64,000 nt of DNA, from assembly GCA_023053685.1 (NCBI GenBank), contig JALIGW010000001.1, positions 49,953,859 to 50,017,858 of the forward strand, read 5' to 3'. The DNA comes from Diadophis punctatus similis (taxonomy: Eukaryota > Chordata > Lepidosauria > Squamata > Dipsadidae). The position numbers were made by a program, and so were the translations under genes. Shown one piece after another: positions 23,372-32,130 of the stretch (the stretch's first letter is position 1; each line of letters begins with the position of its first letter). A model generated the notes under the pieces. That model made no database searches. It saw nothing but the letters and a program-made list of their open reading frames with translations, and was not told the origin of the DNA.

Positions 23372-23597
23372 CATATCTCATTGAATATTTCAACAATTCC
23401 ACATCCAGGAACAACAATGAAGTAAATAGTTCTGGACTTTGAAGAAATCAGAAGTCAGAAGCCCCCCAGAAACAAGAAATTATAATATTAGGAAGACTGG
23501 CTGACAGTTCTTCTAGTCCCAAGGGAGATAATGATATGCCATCAATGTGTCTTGGGTAGCAACCTGTCCCCAGAATGCCAAGATGAGACAGCTAGAA

Positions 23598-23784
23598 CAG
23601 CGGGCCCCAACCTTTTGGGCACCAGGGACCGGTTCCATGGAGAGAGGTTTTTCCACTTACCAGAGGGGGCATGGTTTCGTGTTCTGCCTGCATTCCATGG
23701 ATGGGGCTTCACTTGTTTGTGCGGCCCAGTTTCTGGTATGCCACAACCTGTACCAGGCCACGGACCGGGAGTTGGGAACCCCTG
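23598..23784. mobile_element. hAT (Charlie-like) nonautonomous element
   Basis: Ends CAGCGGGCCCCAACC and GGGAACCCCTG are inverted. GGCACCAGGGACCGGTTCCA and CCACGGACCGGGAGTTGGGA are typical of a widespread reptile/mammal hAT-Charlie type MITE. Flanks AGCTAGAA and AGGCAGAA match at six of eight bases. The same family occurs inverted at 51997-52185. Confidence 0.82.
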
Positions 23785-23792
23785 AGGCAGAA

Positions 23793-24685
23793 GCAAAGTT
23801 TTCTTTTGCGATCATTCCTGAACACTTTAGAATGAAATATAAATGAAAGCATGCTTCCTTCATTTTGCAAGCTATTTAATTCAATTAAAAATAAATAGCA
23901 CTCTGTGGCTCAGTAGATATAGTGATATTAAATATTGTGCTTAACTTCGCTTCAACTACATTTAACTACAAAGGGGTCATTGCAGCGATAGGACTAACAC
24001 CAAGAAACTCTTTATATCCCTACAGCATAATGTCTTTACCCCTCATCAAATCCATGAGCCTGCACTCCATGAATATCAGTTCTGCTGCTTTGACCTGCAA
24101 AGACTGCTGTCTCTACTCCGTGTGCCACCTAACATATCTTACACCAGGGTCTAATTTTCTTAGAAGAAAGCTATTTTGGAAAGATTTAAATAATCCAGCA
24201 TGGACCTCAAACTCTCCTAGCATGCAGAGACCTAGGAAAATAAAAGTAATTTGGGGACTTTGAACAGATCAAATGATAAAACTGTACCGTGGAAAACTGG
24301 TTTAGATTCTCTTTCAGTCTATTGCTTATAACTTTCTGGTAATAAAATTGCTCTTCAGCATTTAGCGCTGCATCAAGTTCAGAGAAGCAGAAGCAGTGAA
24401 AGACAAACAATAACAGAAGGAACACAACAGAGACTATCACGTAGTAATAATCTCATAATGGTGTGTTTAAAGAAGGCATTATGTGTTGGAGTAAAGTTTT
24501 TTGTTCTGGCAATTATTTTTATTATTTTTGGTTTTTGTTTTGTTAGCTTTCTCATGCAAGTGAGTAGGAGTTTGATTTCTCTAGAAAAAGATAGTCCTTC
24601 ACAACAAGATGTTTTTGTCACTGTCACTAAGGAAAAGAATTGCCACAATCACTGGAAAGCAATGATGATGTCAGGAAGTAGTATA
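23793..24685. other. No recognised feature
   Basis: A weak tRNA-like piece (CTGTGGCTCAGTAGATATAG at 23902) lacks a clear box B. Otherwise nothing was recognised. Confidence 0.45.
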
Positions 24686-24689
24686 GTGT

Positions 24690-24846
24690 AAGAGGATGAA
24701 AGGAAGAAAAGGAGGGAGGGAGGGAGGAAAGAAAGGGAGGGAAGGAAGGAAGGAAGGGAAGGAAAGGAAAGGAAAGGAAAGGAAAGGAAAGGAAAGGAAA
24801 GGAAAGGAAAGGAAAGGAAAGGAAAGGAAAGGAAAGGAAGGAGGGA
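24690..24846 (+). repeat. Polypurine microsatellite (GGGA)n, (GGAAG)n and (GGAAA)n
   Basis: All-purine plus strand: GGGAGG blocks, then GGAAGGAAGG, then about fourteen copies of GGAAA (24765-24836). The lysine/glycine- or serine/phenylalanine-rich frames over it are repeat translations. Confidence 0.97.
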
Positions 24847-24864
24847 GATTTTATCTACTGTTAG

Positions 24865-25503
24865 CAGGGGCGGGTTCCTAATTTTTTTACTACCACTCTG
24901 TGGGTGTGGCTTATTTTGTGGGTGTGGCTTGCCAGCCCTGTGACCGGGTGGGCGTGGGCCTCGGGAGCTTGGCAGCGGCCGGAGAAGCAGGGGGGCATTG
25001 CCCACCCGCAACGCAGCCTCCCGCAGCAGAAGCAGCAAGACCGCGGCAGCGGTTCTTCTAGGAGGCTCCATCTGGCCTGAATGCTTCTCCCCATTTGATG
25101 ATCCTAGGCTCCTGCTGCCCATTCCCCCTCCCCTCAGCAGCTCGAGAAGCCTCAAACGTGCAAAAATGCCTGGGATCATCACCGCGCATTCGTGGCTTCT
25201 CGGACTGCTGAAGGGAGGGGAATGGAGATCGTTCCTGCCGCCCGTTCTTTCAGCATCTCACATGCTCCCTCAGCCATCCTCCCCTGCTTGGACTCACTGT
25301 GGGGTAGGAAGGCAGCGCATGCTCAGTGCCAGAAGCTCGGCTTCTGGGCATGTGCAGAAGAATTTTTTAAAAAAAAATTAATTTTTTTTTAAAAAAATGG
25401 CAGCACCCAGGCACTGGCAACCGACCGCACCAGTACTGTGACGTCACCAGCAGGCTGCTACCGGTGCTATAGAGTGGACCGCACTGGTAGGAACCCACCG
25501 CTG
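24865..25503. mobile_element. Long hAT-type MITE, inverted relative to 15947
   Basis: Ends CAGGGGCGGGTTCCTA and TGGTAGGAACCCACCGCTG; exact duplication ACTGTTAG at 24857-24864 and 25504-25511. The right two thirds is the reverse complement of the 15947 copy (for example AGAAGCTCGGCTTCTGGGCA). A GC-rich block at about 24945-25105 differs from the other copy. The 177-codon minus frame 24649-25182 combines this element with the adjacent polypurine repeat and is not a gene. Confidence 0.94.
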
Positions 25504-25511
25504 ACTGTTAG

Positions 25512-26816
25512 ATGTCAATAACCAGTGCCCACTGTGAATATTACTGATATATCATCTATCTCTAAGAAAATTAATGAAGAGTTGGAATAAGTTGTACTAG
25601 TGCAAATTTTGGGGATTGAGGGAAGGCTCATATGGTAATTATGAATTTCTCAAACCAAATCAAAGTAGGTTTTAGACTGAATTTGTATACTATGTTTGGG
25701 TTAGCAATTACCAAGGATGAAAGCCAAAATTCAGCAAAGGCAGTACACAGCAAAGAGTTTTGGTAATTTGTGTGTGATAAGATCTTTATGCCACAAATTT
25801 GAAGCAACAACAGGAGCTGATTACTACAGATAAATGTTAAAATATTGGGGGGGGGGGGTTTTGACCATCTCTAGGTAGAAAAATGCATTTTTACCTAAAG
25901 ACCCACGTGTTTGGAGATTTCCCAGCTTGTTTTAATTTCTCTAAGCAAATGAGAGCCCTCAAGGCTCATTAGGGCTATTTACACAGTTCTTAACTGGAAA
26001 AAATTAGATCTACACAAAAAATGAATAAATAAGTAAACTAATGTGAAATCTGAATGAGCTAATCATATTTGAAATGGAGTTCCAAGTCGGAGAGATGACA
26101 GGCTGAAAACTCCAGCCAGCTGAGGCCATTTCTTTGACTTGACTTCCCCTTGCTTACTATTATGGAGATAAGTCTATGGGGAGAAAATGTAGAAGAATGG
26201 AAACAAAGAGTGATTACGCACAGCATTGGCAAAGGACAGAAACAAAGGAGGGGGGAAGCAGAATCCCAAACCTTGAATCGTAATTCTATGCGCTTAACAG
26301 AACACTTAAGACAGAGGAACTTTGAGCCTCTTTCTTCCATTTGCCACTTACGATAATGTCATGATAAAACCAATAGAATCCAGAAGGAAATAGCATCCAG
26401 CATTCAATTTCTTGTTAGCAACAAGCCTGTGCCCCCCCACCCCATTTTATTTAGCACAAATGTATTTTAAAATATGGAGAATCACTACTTTCAGAGAGTT
26501 TAAGAAAGTGCCTTCTGGTAGCCTATTAGTATGTAAATAGCATCTTATGATTTCTAAAGCATTCATAAACAGTGTCAGGGAGTTCAAACCTTCTGTTTCA
26601 TTTTCCCATAATGCCCTATAAGTAGCATAATTGAAGAGCTTTGCAGAAAATTAAAAACATAATTCTTCTCAGAATATGGCCTTTTCCCAAACTGCGATTA
26701 ACTTAACCAATACTCTTTCATAATTCTGAGTCTCGGCATCTCTCACTGTAGATACGCAGTAGCATTCTGTTACCTCAAGACCAATTTATTTTTTACTGCT
26801 GCCTATTCGATCCCTA
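25512..26816. other. No recognised feature
   Basis: A poly-G run lies at about 25846. No repeat family or domain was recognised. Confidence 0.5.
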
Positions 26817-26818
26817 TA

Positions 26819-27594
26819 CAGGTAGTCCTTGACTTATGACCATAATTGAGCACAGGGGTGGGCTTCAAAATTTTTAGCAATGGGTTCTCTGCCAGGTTGC
26901 TGGGTGGGCATGGCCATGATGGGCGTGGCCTAGTGGACCTCCTGCACCATGGCGGGGTGGGTGTTTTTGCCCTCCCCGGGCTCCGGAGGCTTTCCTCGAG
27001 CCTCCGGGAGGGCGAAAACGGCCTCCCCAGGCTCCGACCTTCCTGAACTTCCAGTAGGCCCATTTTTTGCCCTCCCCAAGCCTCCGCGCATGGCCTGCAC
27101 TTACCTGCATCCAAACAGGCCACATGGGGACTCTTGGGAGGGGTGGGTGGGGCCAGCCAGGAGTGGGGTTTGGGGTTTCTCCGAACTGCACAGAATCTTA
27201 GCTAGAGGTTCTCCCAAACCCCTGCAAACCCCCAGCAGCCCACCCCTGATTGAGCCCAATATTTCTGTTGCTAAGACATTTATTAAGTTTTGCCCCATTT
27301 TGCCGCATTTGTTAAGTGAATCGCTGCAGTTCTTAAGTTAATAACACAGTTGTTAAGTGAATCTGGCTTCTCCATTGACTTTGCTTGTCAGAAGGTTGCA
27401 AAAGGGGATCACATGACACCAGGATGCTGTAACCATCATAAATAGGAATCAGTTGCCAAGCGTCTGAATTTTGATCACGTGACCATGGGGATGCTGCATC
27501 GGTAATAAATGTGAAAAACAGTCATAAGTCATCTTTTTCAGTGATGTTATAACTTTGGTCACTAAATGAACTATTGTAAGTTGAGGACTACCTG
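26819..27594. mobile_element. Tigger/pogo-like (Tc1/mariner) nonautonomous element, interrupted
   Basis: The left end CAGGTAGTCCTTGACTTATG matches the inverted right end (GTAAGTTGAGGACTACCTG). TA lies at both flanks (26817-26818, 27595-27596). The interior has GTTGCTAAGACATTTATTAA and repeated TTGTTAAGTGAAT. Without its nested hAT MITE the element is about 370 bp. No transposase frame is present. Confidence 0.85.
26853..27248. mobile_element. hAT-type MITE nested in the Tigger-like element
   Basis: Ends CAGGGGTGGGCTTC and GCAGCCCACCCCTG; flanks ATTGAGCA (26845-26852) and ATTGAGCC (27249-27256) match at seven of eight bases. The interior is GC-rich and itself partly inverted (GCCCTCCCCGGGCTCCGGAG near 26970; CTCCGGGAGGGCG near 27003). 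Overlapping open frames on both strands reflect its GC-richness only. Confidence 0.9.
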
Positions 27595-27596
27595 TA

Positions 27597-27920
27597 GTTG
27601 GAGGATACCGTGGTTTAAAACCAGAAAGGCAAAGTATATGCTATTCTATTAAAAATTGCCATTTCTCTGCATAGCCATAGAACTCCAAAGCATGGATCAG
27701 TTCTGTTAAGGCTCCTGGAGTGGTGTCACTATTGGAGGATAAGGTAAACTGCCATTGGGTGTCTGTGAGCATGTTGCCTGTGGAAATTGTAGAAGCCCAA
27801 GAAAGAAAATGGATTTCCATCAACTGAAGTATGAGTTTTGATTCAAACTTGACAAAATCAATAGGTTCTCAAGTCAGAATATGCACATGATTAACATGCC
27901 TAAATGCTTTACTATACTAT
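27597..27920. other. No recognised feature
   Basis: Spacer between the Tigger-like element and the L2-like tail. Confidence 0.5.
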
Positions 27921-27924
27921 ACTA

Positions 27925-28261
27925 CTGTCGGCTGGTGGGCCCACGAACAAGGGTCTTCTCTGTGGCAGCACCAGCTCTACCCCCCGAAATCCGCATTATT
28001 CCCACCCTGCCAGCCTTCAGAAAAGCAGTTAAAACATGGCTTTGTTGACAGGCCTGGGGCCAATGATTTTAATACAACACCGATCATTCTTGGCCCCATG
28101 AATGATTTATTGTATGGGTTTTTAAATTGTGGTTTTTAATGTTTTTTTAATGTTTTAATATCTATTGTTTTTAATGCTTTTTATATTTGTTGTTGCATGT
28201 GAATTTTTACTGTTGTGAGCCGCCCAGAGTCTCTGTGGAGTGGGCGGCATACAAGTGCAAC

Positions 28262-28262
<1 letters not shown>
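27925..28262 (+). mobile_element. L2/CR1-clade LINE 3' end
   Basis: The sequence reads as a broken version of the same C-terminus as at 13190 (ACCAGCTCTACCCCC for the APALW region, then CCTTCAGAAAAGCAGTTAAA). The 3' UTR has GTGAGCCGCCCAGAGTCTCT and GTGGGCGGCATACAAGTGCA and passes into a (TAAA)n tract. Confidence 0.85.
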
Positions 28263-28382
<120 letters not shown>

Positions 28383-28597
28383 TTAACGCTCCTAAATGCT
28401 TTCTAGCCTTCTTCATATGATGATATTCCAATGCAAAACTTTTGTCTGTGCAGTTTGTTTTTTCATTGTAGAAAAAAATAATTAAAGAGCAGCAAAGAAA
28501 TAGATATCTAGACATTGTCTTCTGATTTCCCTATGGTAAGAGTAGGTAGCTAATGGCCTATAAACTATATGTTTGCTTCAGCCCTTCAATATATTAA

Positions 28598-29040
28598 ACT
28601 GGCAAAAAGATATAATGGTTAAGATACTGGACTAAAACCAGGATGTGAGTTCTACTCCTACCTGAGGCATGGAAGCAGGCTATATGACTTTAGCAATAGC
28701 AATAGCACTTAGACTTATGTACCACTTCATAGTGCTTTACAGCCCTCTCTAAGCGGTTTACAGAGTTCAGCATATTGCCCCCAACAATCTGGGTCTTCAT
28801 TTTACCGACCTCAGAAGGATGGAAGGCTGAGTCAACCCTGAGCCTGGTGAGATTTGAACAGCTGAACTGCTGAACTAGCAGTCACTGAAGTAGTTGCAGT
28901 GCTGCTTTTAACCACTGCGCCACCTCGGCTCCTAGGCTCCTCCTCTTTGAGCCAGTCACTGTTTTCCACCAACCTAGCTGACAGAGTTGTAGAGAAAATA
29001 TAAGGAAGGAGCACTATGTACAAATTAAAGTTGGAACATA
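28598..29040 (+). mobile_element. Sauria-type SINE split by another SINE
   Basis: The left part has ATGGTTAAGATACTGGACTA, GTGAGTTCTACTCC and GAGGCATGGAAGCAGG. The right part has GAGCCAGTCACTGTTTTCCA and AGAGTTGTAGAGAAAATATA. Joined in order, they follow the layout of the Sauria SINE (tRNA-like head, then TTGGGCCAGTCACT-like core, then GTTGTTG...GGGGAAAATA-like part). The inserted segment is 28692-28931. Confidence 0.75.
28692..28931 (-). mobile_element. Snake tRNA-derived SINE (subfamily B) nested in Sauria-type SINE
   Basis: The minus strand reads GAGCCGAGGTGGCGCAGTGG, GTTCAAATCTCACCAGGCTC, GGTTGACTCAGCCTTCCATC, and ends GCTATTGCTATTGCT. It lies between two halves of the older SINE, giving a relative age order. 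Confidence 0.92.
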
Positions 29041-29049
29041 TGTCTACTA

Positions 29050-29442
29050 AATAAATAACATGACTGATTTGAGGAGGCAGGGGTAGCATGGTTCTTCATT
29101 CTCATATATGGAAAAAAATGTGAATTGTTAAGCTTTTACCAAAATTTAATTGAGCAACATTTTCATTCATTTGCATTGCCATATTCAACAAGAATAAATG
29201 CTCTTAGCATGAAAAGAAGCATGCAGTGTATGCAGGTGTAGGTGATGCCATTAGAAAAGAGATAACAACCTTAATTCGGTATACTAAACATCACTGGATT
29301 CAAACCCAGACTAAGTGATCAGAATCTTTAGGCAAGACAGACCCATTAATATCAACCATGTGAACTCTCAAGCTTTCTCTTTCCGCTATGTATTCAAGAT
29401 GGACAGTGATTAATATTTATATGTTAAGGTATAGGTATATAC
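29050..29442. other. No recognised feature
   Basis: AT-rich spacer. The short phrase GGATTCAAACCCAG near 29297 resembles a tRNA T-arm, but no box A partner was found. Confidence 0.45.
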
Positions 29443-29450
29443 ATATGTAA

Positions 29451-29643
29451 CAGTGGTGGGTTGCTGCTGGTTCGGACCGGTTCACCCAAACTGGTGGCGG
29501 AAATTTGCCCCTGCTTGCCAAACTGGCAGCGATGGCCGGCTGGCCATGCCCCTGAACCGGTCCTCCGGTTGCCGCTCACTCACAAAATGCGCACTTCCAA
29601 TGCAATGCGAACTGGTAAGGAAGATAAGTGGAACACACCATTG
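29451..29643. mobile_element. hAT-type MITE, 'GGTGGGTTCC' family (193 bp)
   Basis: Ends CAGTGGTGGGTTGCTG and GTGGAACACACCATTG; exact duplication ATATGTAA at 29443-29450 and 29644-29651. GGTTCGGACCGG and GAACCGGTCC blocks recur in the interior. It ends only 16 bp before the mariner element. Confidence 0.93.
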
Positions 29644-29768
29644 ATATGTAATGTATATACGAGGGTGAGTCAAAACATAATGCCATTTTCTTTAGGACAG
29701 GTATAATTACCAACACAGGAACATGTAGCATACATCAAAATGAAGCTGATCCTCTGTGGATCACATCC

Positions 29769-29993
29769 CTACTTCTCAACATAGTCACCGTTTCTCTCAA
29801 TAGCAATGTTCCACCTTCGAATGAGAGCATGTATCCCTGCCTCGTAAAATTTTGTTGACTGTTCTTTGAGCCACTTCTTCACTGCAGTTTTCACTTCCTC
29901 GTCACTGGAATAATGTTTGCCTCTCAAACTCTCTTTCATGGGGCCGAAGAGATGATAGTCTGAAGGCGCTAAATCTGGTGAGTATGGAGGATT
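29769..29993 (-). pseudogene. Mariner transposase C-terminal fragment
   Basis: About 74 codons end at a stop at 29769-29771. The segment contains PPYSPDLAPSDYHLFGPMKE, which includes the third acidic residue of the DD34D triad (the D of APSD), followed by SSDEEVKTAVKKWLKEQ and the ending IERNGDYVEK. The N-terminal DNA-binding domain and the first two catalytic aspartates are absent, so it cannot be active. It reads cleanly without stops, so the copy is fairly young. Function is from family knowledge: cut-and-paste transposition into TA. Confidence 0.9.
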
Positions 29994-29994
29994 A

Positions 29995-30142
29995 TTATTC
30001 CAGTGACGAGGAAGTGAAAACTGCAGTGAAGAAGTGGCTCAAAGAACAGTCAACAAAATTTTACGAGACAGGGATACATGCTCTCATTCGAAGGTGGAAC
30101 ATTGCTATTGAGAGAAACGGTGACTATGTAGGGATGTGATCC
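29995..30142 (+). pseudogene. Second, inverted copy of the mariner transposase C-terminus
   Basis: The plus strand repeats SSDEEVKTAVKKWLKEQST and IHALIRRWNIAIERNGDYVG in the opposite orientation to the copy at 29769-29993. It begins at SSDEEV and lacks the SPDLAPSD part. A base change replaces the terminal glutamate-lysine-stop with glycine-methionine-stop. Confidence 0.88.
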
Positions 30143-30410
30143 ACAGAGGACCAGCTTCATTTTGATGTATGCTACATGTTCCTCTGTTGATAATTATACC
30201 TGTCCTAAAGAAAATGGCATTACGTTTTGACTCACCCTCGTAGCATATCTATATGTGTGTTATGTATGTGTACACTTTTGAGAGCAGGCAACAGAAATTC
30301 ATTTTTAATACTGTATGTGCCAGAGTGCCCACAGGGGAAAAAATGACAATAAAGGTTATCTTAAGATTAGTTGGTTTCACTTTCTCAGGTCTTGATTTAA
30401 ATCTTGAATT

Positions 30411-30539
30411 CTGTAGAGATTCTCAGTCATCCAGGTCATGGCTGTCCCAAAGGTGCTTTTTCAGGAGGCAACTGGACTTTCTTGTCTTCAAAGAAAAAAC
30501 AAGAAAGTCTAGTTGCCTCCTGAAAAAGCACCTTTAGGA
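30411..30539. mobile_element. Fold-back element flanked by 13-bp direct repeats
   Basis: The arm AAGGTGCTTTTTCAGGAGGC plus AACTGGACTTTCTTGT pairs with ACAAGAAAGTCTAGTTGCCT plus CCTGAAAAAGCACCTT, with one mismatch and a short AT-rich loop. The left side extends to GATTCTCAGTCATCCAGGTC without a right partner. TAAATCTTGAATT flanks both sides (30398-30410, 30540-30552), with the right-hand copy joining directly to the shortened arm. Confidence 0.8.
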
Positions 30540-30635
30540 TAAATCTTGAATTGCTTCTATCATGTGTATGTCAGACCCTTGCTTGTAAGGTATGTGTGTA
30601 GGGGGGAATGATTGTTCCCTTGTCTCTATTTTTAA

Positions 30636-30636
30636 G

Positions 30637-30690
<54 letters not shown>
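30636..30690. repeat. (GATT)n microsatellite
   Basis: About thirteen perfect GATT units. Confidence 0.97.
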
Positions 30691-30692
<2 letters not shown>

Positions 30693-30699
30693 GTATATG

Positions 30700-31555
30700 C
30701 TGCCTGACTTCCAGTGAAATATGACAATTAAAACAAGAAATAAAAAAGAGACGGTAGAATGACAAACTGGATGAAAACAAAAGAAAGCAATCTAAGTTAA
30801 AAAGAAACTTCAGTCATCCCCATCAAAGGCCTGGGAAAAGAGGCCCCTTCAAAACACTAACATTGCAGGTATTTCTTATCTCAATGTGAATTGTAATAAT
30901 ACATCTTGGACATGGATGTGCAGTCTTTCTGTCAGAACTTCAGCTTATCAAACAGTCAGGTTATAAAGTGCCTCTAAGCTTGTAATGACTGCAGGCTCAA
31001 CCTGCTGCCTACAAATTGTGCTATGGGACCCAGGCCCCTCACTAGAAGGATTCCTCCTATTTTCAAGAGTTTTCATTTTTAAGAATTTGCAAATTTTCAG
31101 TGTCATTAGTATAATAAGATATGATTATGGCAACATAATGCATGCATTAACTATGAAACATGGCCTGGGGTGTTACTACCTAGGGCTGTGATCTGTGCCT
31201 CTCTCCCAAACAACAGGACAGCAGGACTGTTTTTGCATTTTGATGAGCAAAGTCAAAGAAAACATAATTACTGCTGGAAGCAACCTTGGTCATTTAGTGA
31301 ATGACACTTTCTTTGAGCTGTTTATTTCTGACCTTCTTCATTCTGTTATAATTGTTGCTTGCACAAATCTCTGCAAACAACTTGAAGAGATCTGCATAGA
31401 AAAAATAAGATTTTTTTAATGTTCATGCTTCCTTGAAAAATATTTCTAGCTTATTTACATTGTCTTTACTGCATTTCCAACTGAAGATGTTTTGGGCGAT
31501 TCCATTCCTTTAATGCCCTGTGGAGAACATACCAGGATACATCTGGCAATGTCTT
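30700..31555. other. No recognised feature
   Basis: No repeat family or coding domain was recognised. Confidence 0.5.
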
Positions 31556-31559
31556 CCCA

Positions 31560-31890
31560 GTATAGAATCTGTCTGTCTGGTCTAGACGTCTAAAAATGGT
31601 CTCTTAAGGGTTCCACTTCTTTGTGAGGCTCCAGGCAGCAGACCTTCATGGTAGTGCCCCACACTTTGGACAGCACTTTCCCCAGTGGTAGAGATGGCCA
31701 CAAGCCTCAATGCATTTTGAAGCAAGTGAAAGCATGTTTAAGCATGCTTTCACACCTTAGTTGTTTCATGATCCTTGCCATGGGTCCGTTTTTTTAAATA
31801 GGTTTTTGTATTCTAGCTTTATTTATTATTATCCACTCAGAGTCTGCTAGGATTAGGATGGTACATAAATACTGGAAATAAAATAACAGA
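31560..31890 (+). mobile_element. Decayed L2-like LINE 3' end
   Basis: The segment CATGGTAGTGCCCCACACTT plus TGGACAG, followed by TTGAAGCAAGTGAAAGCATG, suggests the L2-type ...VAPTLWN...LKQVKACLF C-terminus with frameshifts. GGATGGTACATAAATACTGG and AAATAAAATAACA then form a 3' end. The 11-bp hairpin GTGAAAGCATG/CATGCTTTCAC (31726-31753) lies in this part. Confidence 0.45.
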
Positions 31891-31900
31891 ACAGAAGATG

Positions 31901-32130
31901 AGCCGAGGTGGCGCAGTGGTTAAAAGCAGCACTGCAACCTACTTCAGCTTACTGCTAGTTCAGCAGTTCAGCTGTTCAAATCTCACCGGCTCAAGGTTGA
32001 CTCAGCCTTCCATCCTTCTGAGGTCGGTAAAATGAGGACCCAGATTGTTGGGGGCAATATGCTGAACTCTGTAAACCGCTTAGAGAGGGCTGTAAAGCAC
32101 TATGAAGCGGTATATAAGTCTAAGTGCTAT
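31901..32130 (+). mobile_element. Snake tRNA-derived SINE (subfamily B, well preserved)
   Basis: AGCCGAGGTGGCGCAGTGGT (box A TGGCGCAGTGG), GTTCAAATCTCACC (box B-like), GGTTGACTCAGCCTTCCATC, GATTGTTGGGGGCAATATGC, ending TAAGTCTAAGTGCTAT. A good reference copy for subfamily B. No clean flanking duplication was seen. Confidence 0.95.

Larger units (their letters stand above)
29660..30240. mobile_element. Fold-back mariner: inverted duplication of the 3' end
   Basis: Both ends are CGAGGGTGAGTCAAAAC-like, with TA on either side (29658-29659, 30241-30242). The arms 29660-29912 and about 29995-30240 are near-identical reverse complements, and the intervening about 80 bp is single copy. Each arm carries the same transposase C-terminus. 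The 5' terminus and most of the transposase are missing, so the element is two opposed 3' ends. Confidence 0.95.

Noticed and set aside
24649..25182. 177-codon minus-strand frame, the longest but one in the window
   Set aside because: It joins the antisense of the GGAAA repeat (FLSFPFLSF) to a GC-rich hAT MITE interior and crosses the MITE's terminal repeat and duplication.
26803..27341. Overlapping open frames of 105-130 codons on both strands
   Set aside because: They lie in the GC-rich nested hAT MITE and cross its boundaries; no domain is visible.
31726..31753. Hairpin GTGAAAGCATG/CATGCTTTCAC as a terminator or small MITE
   Set aside because: It lies in what looks like LINE coding remnant, lacks flanking duplications, and could be chance.
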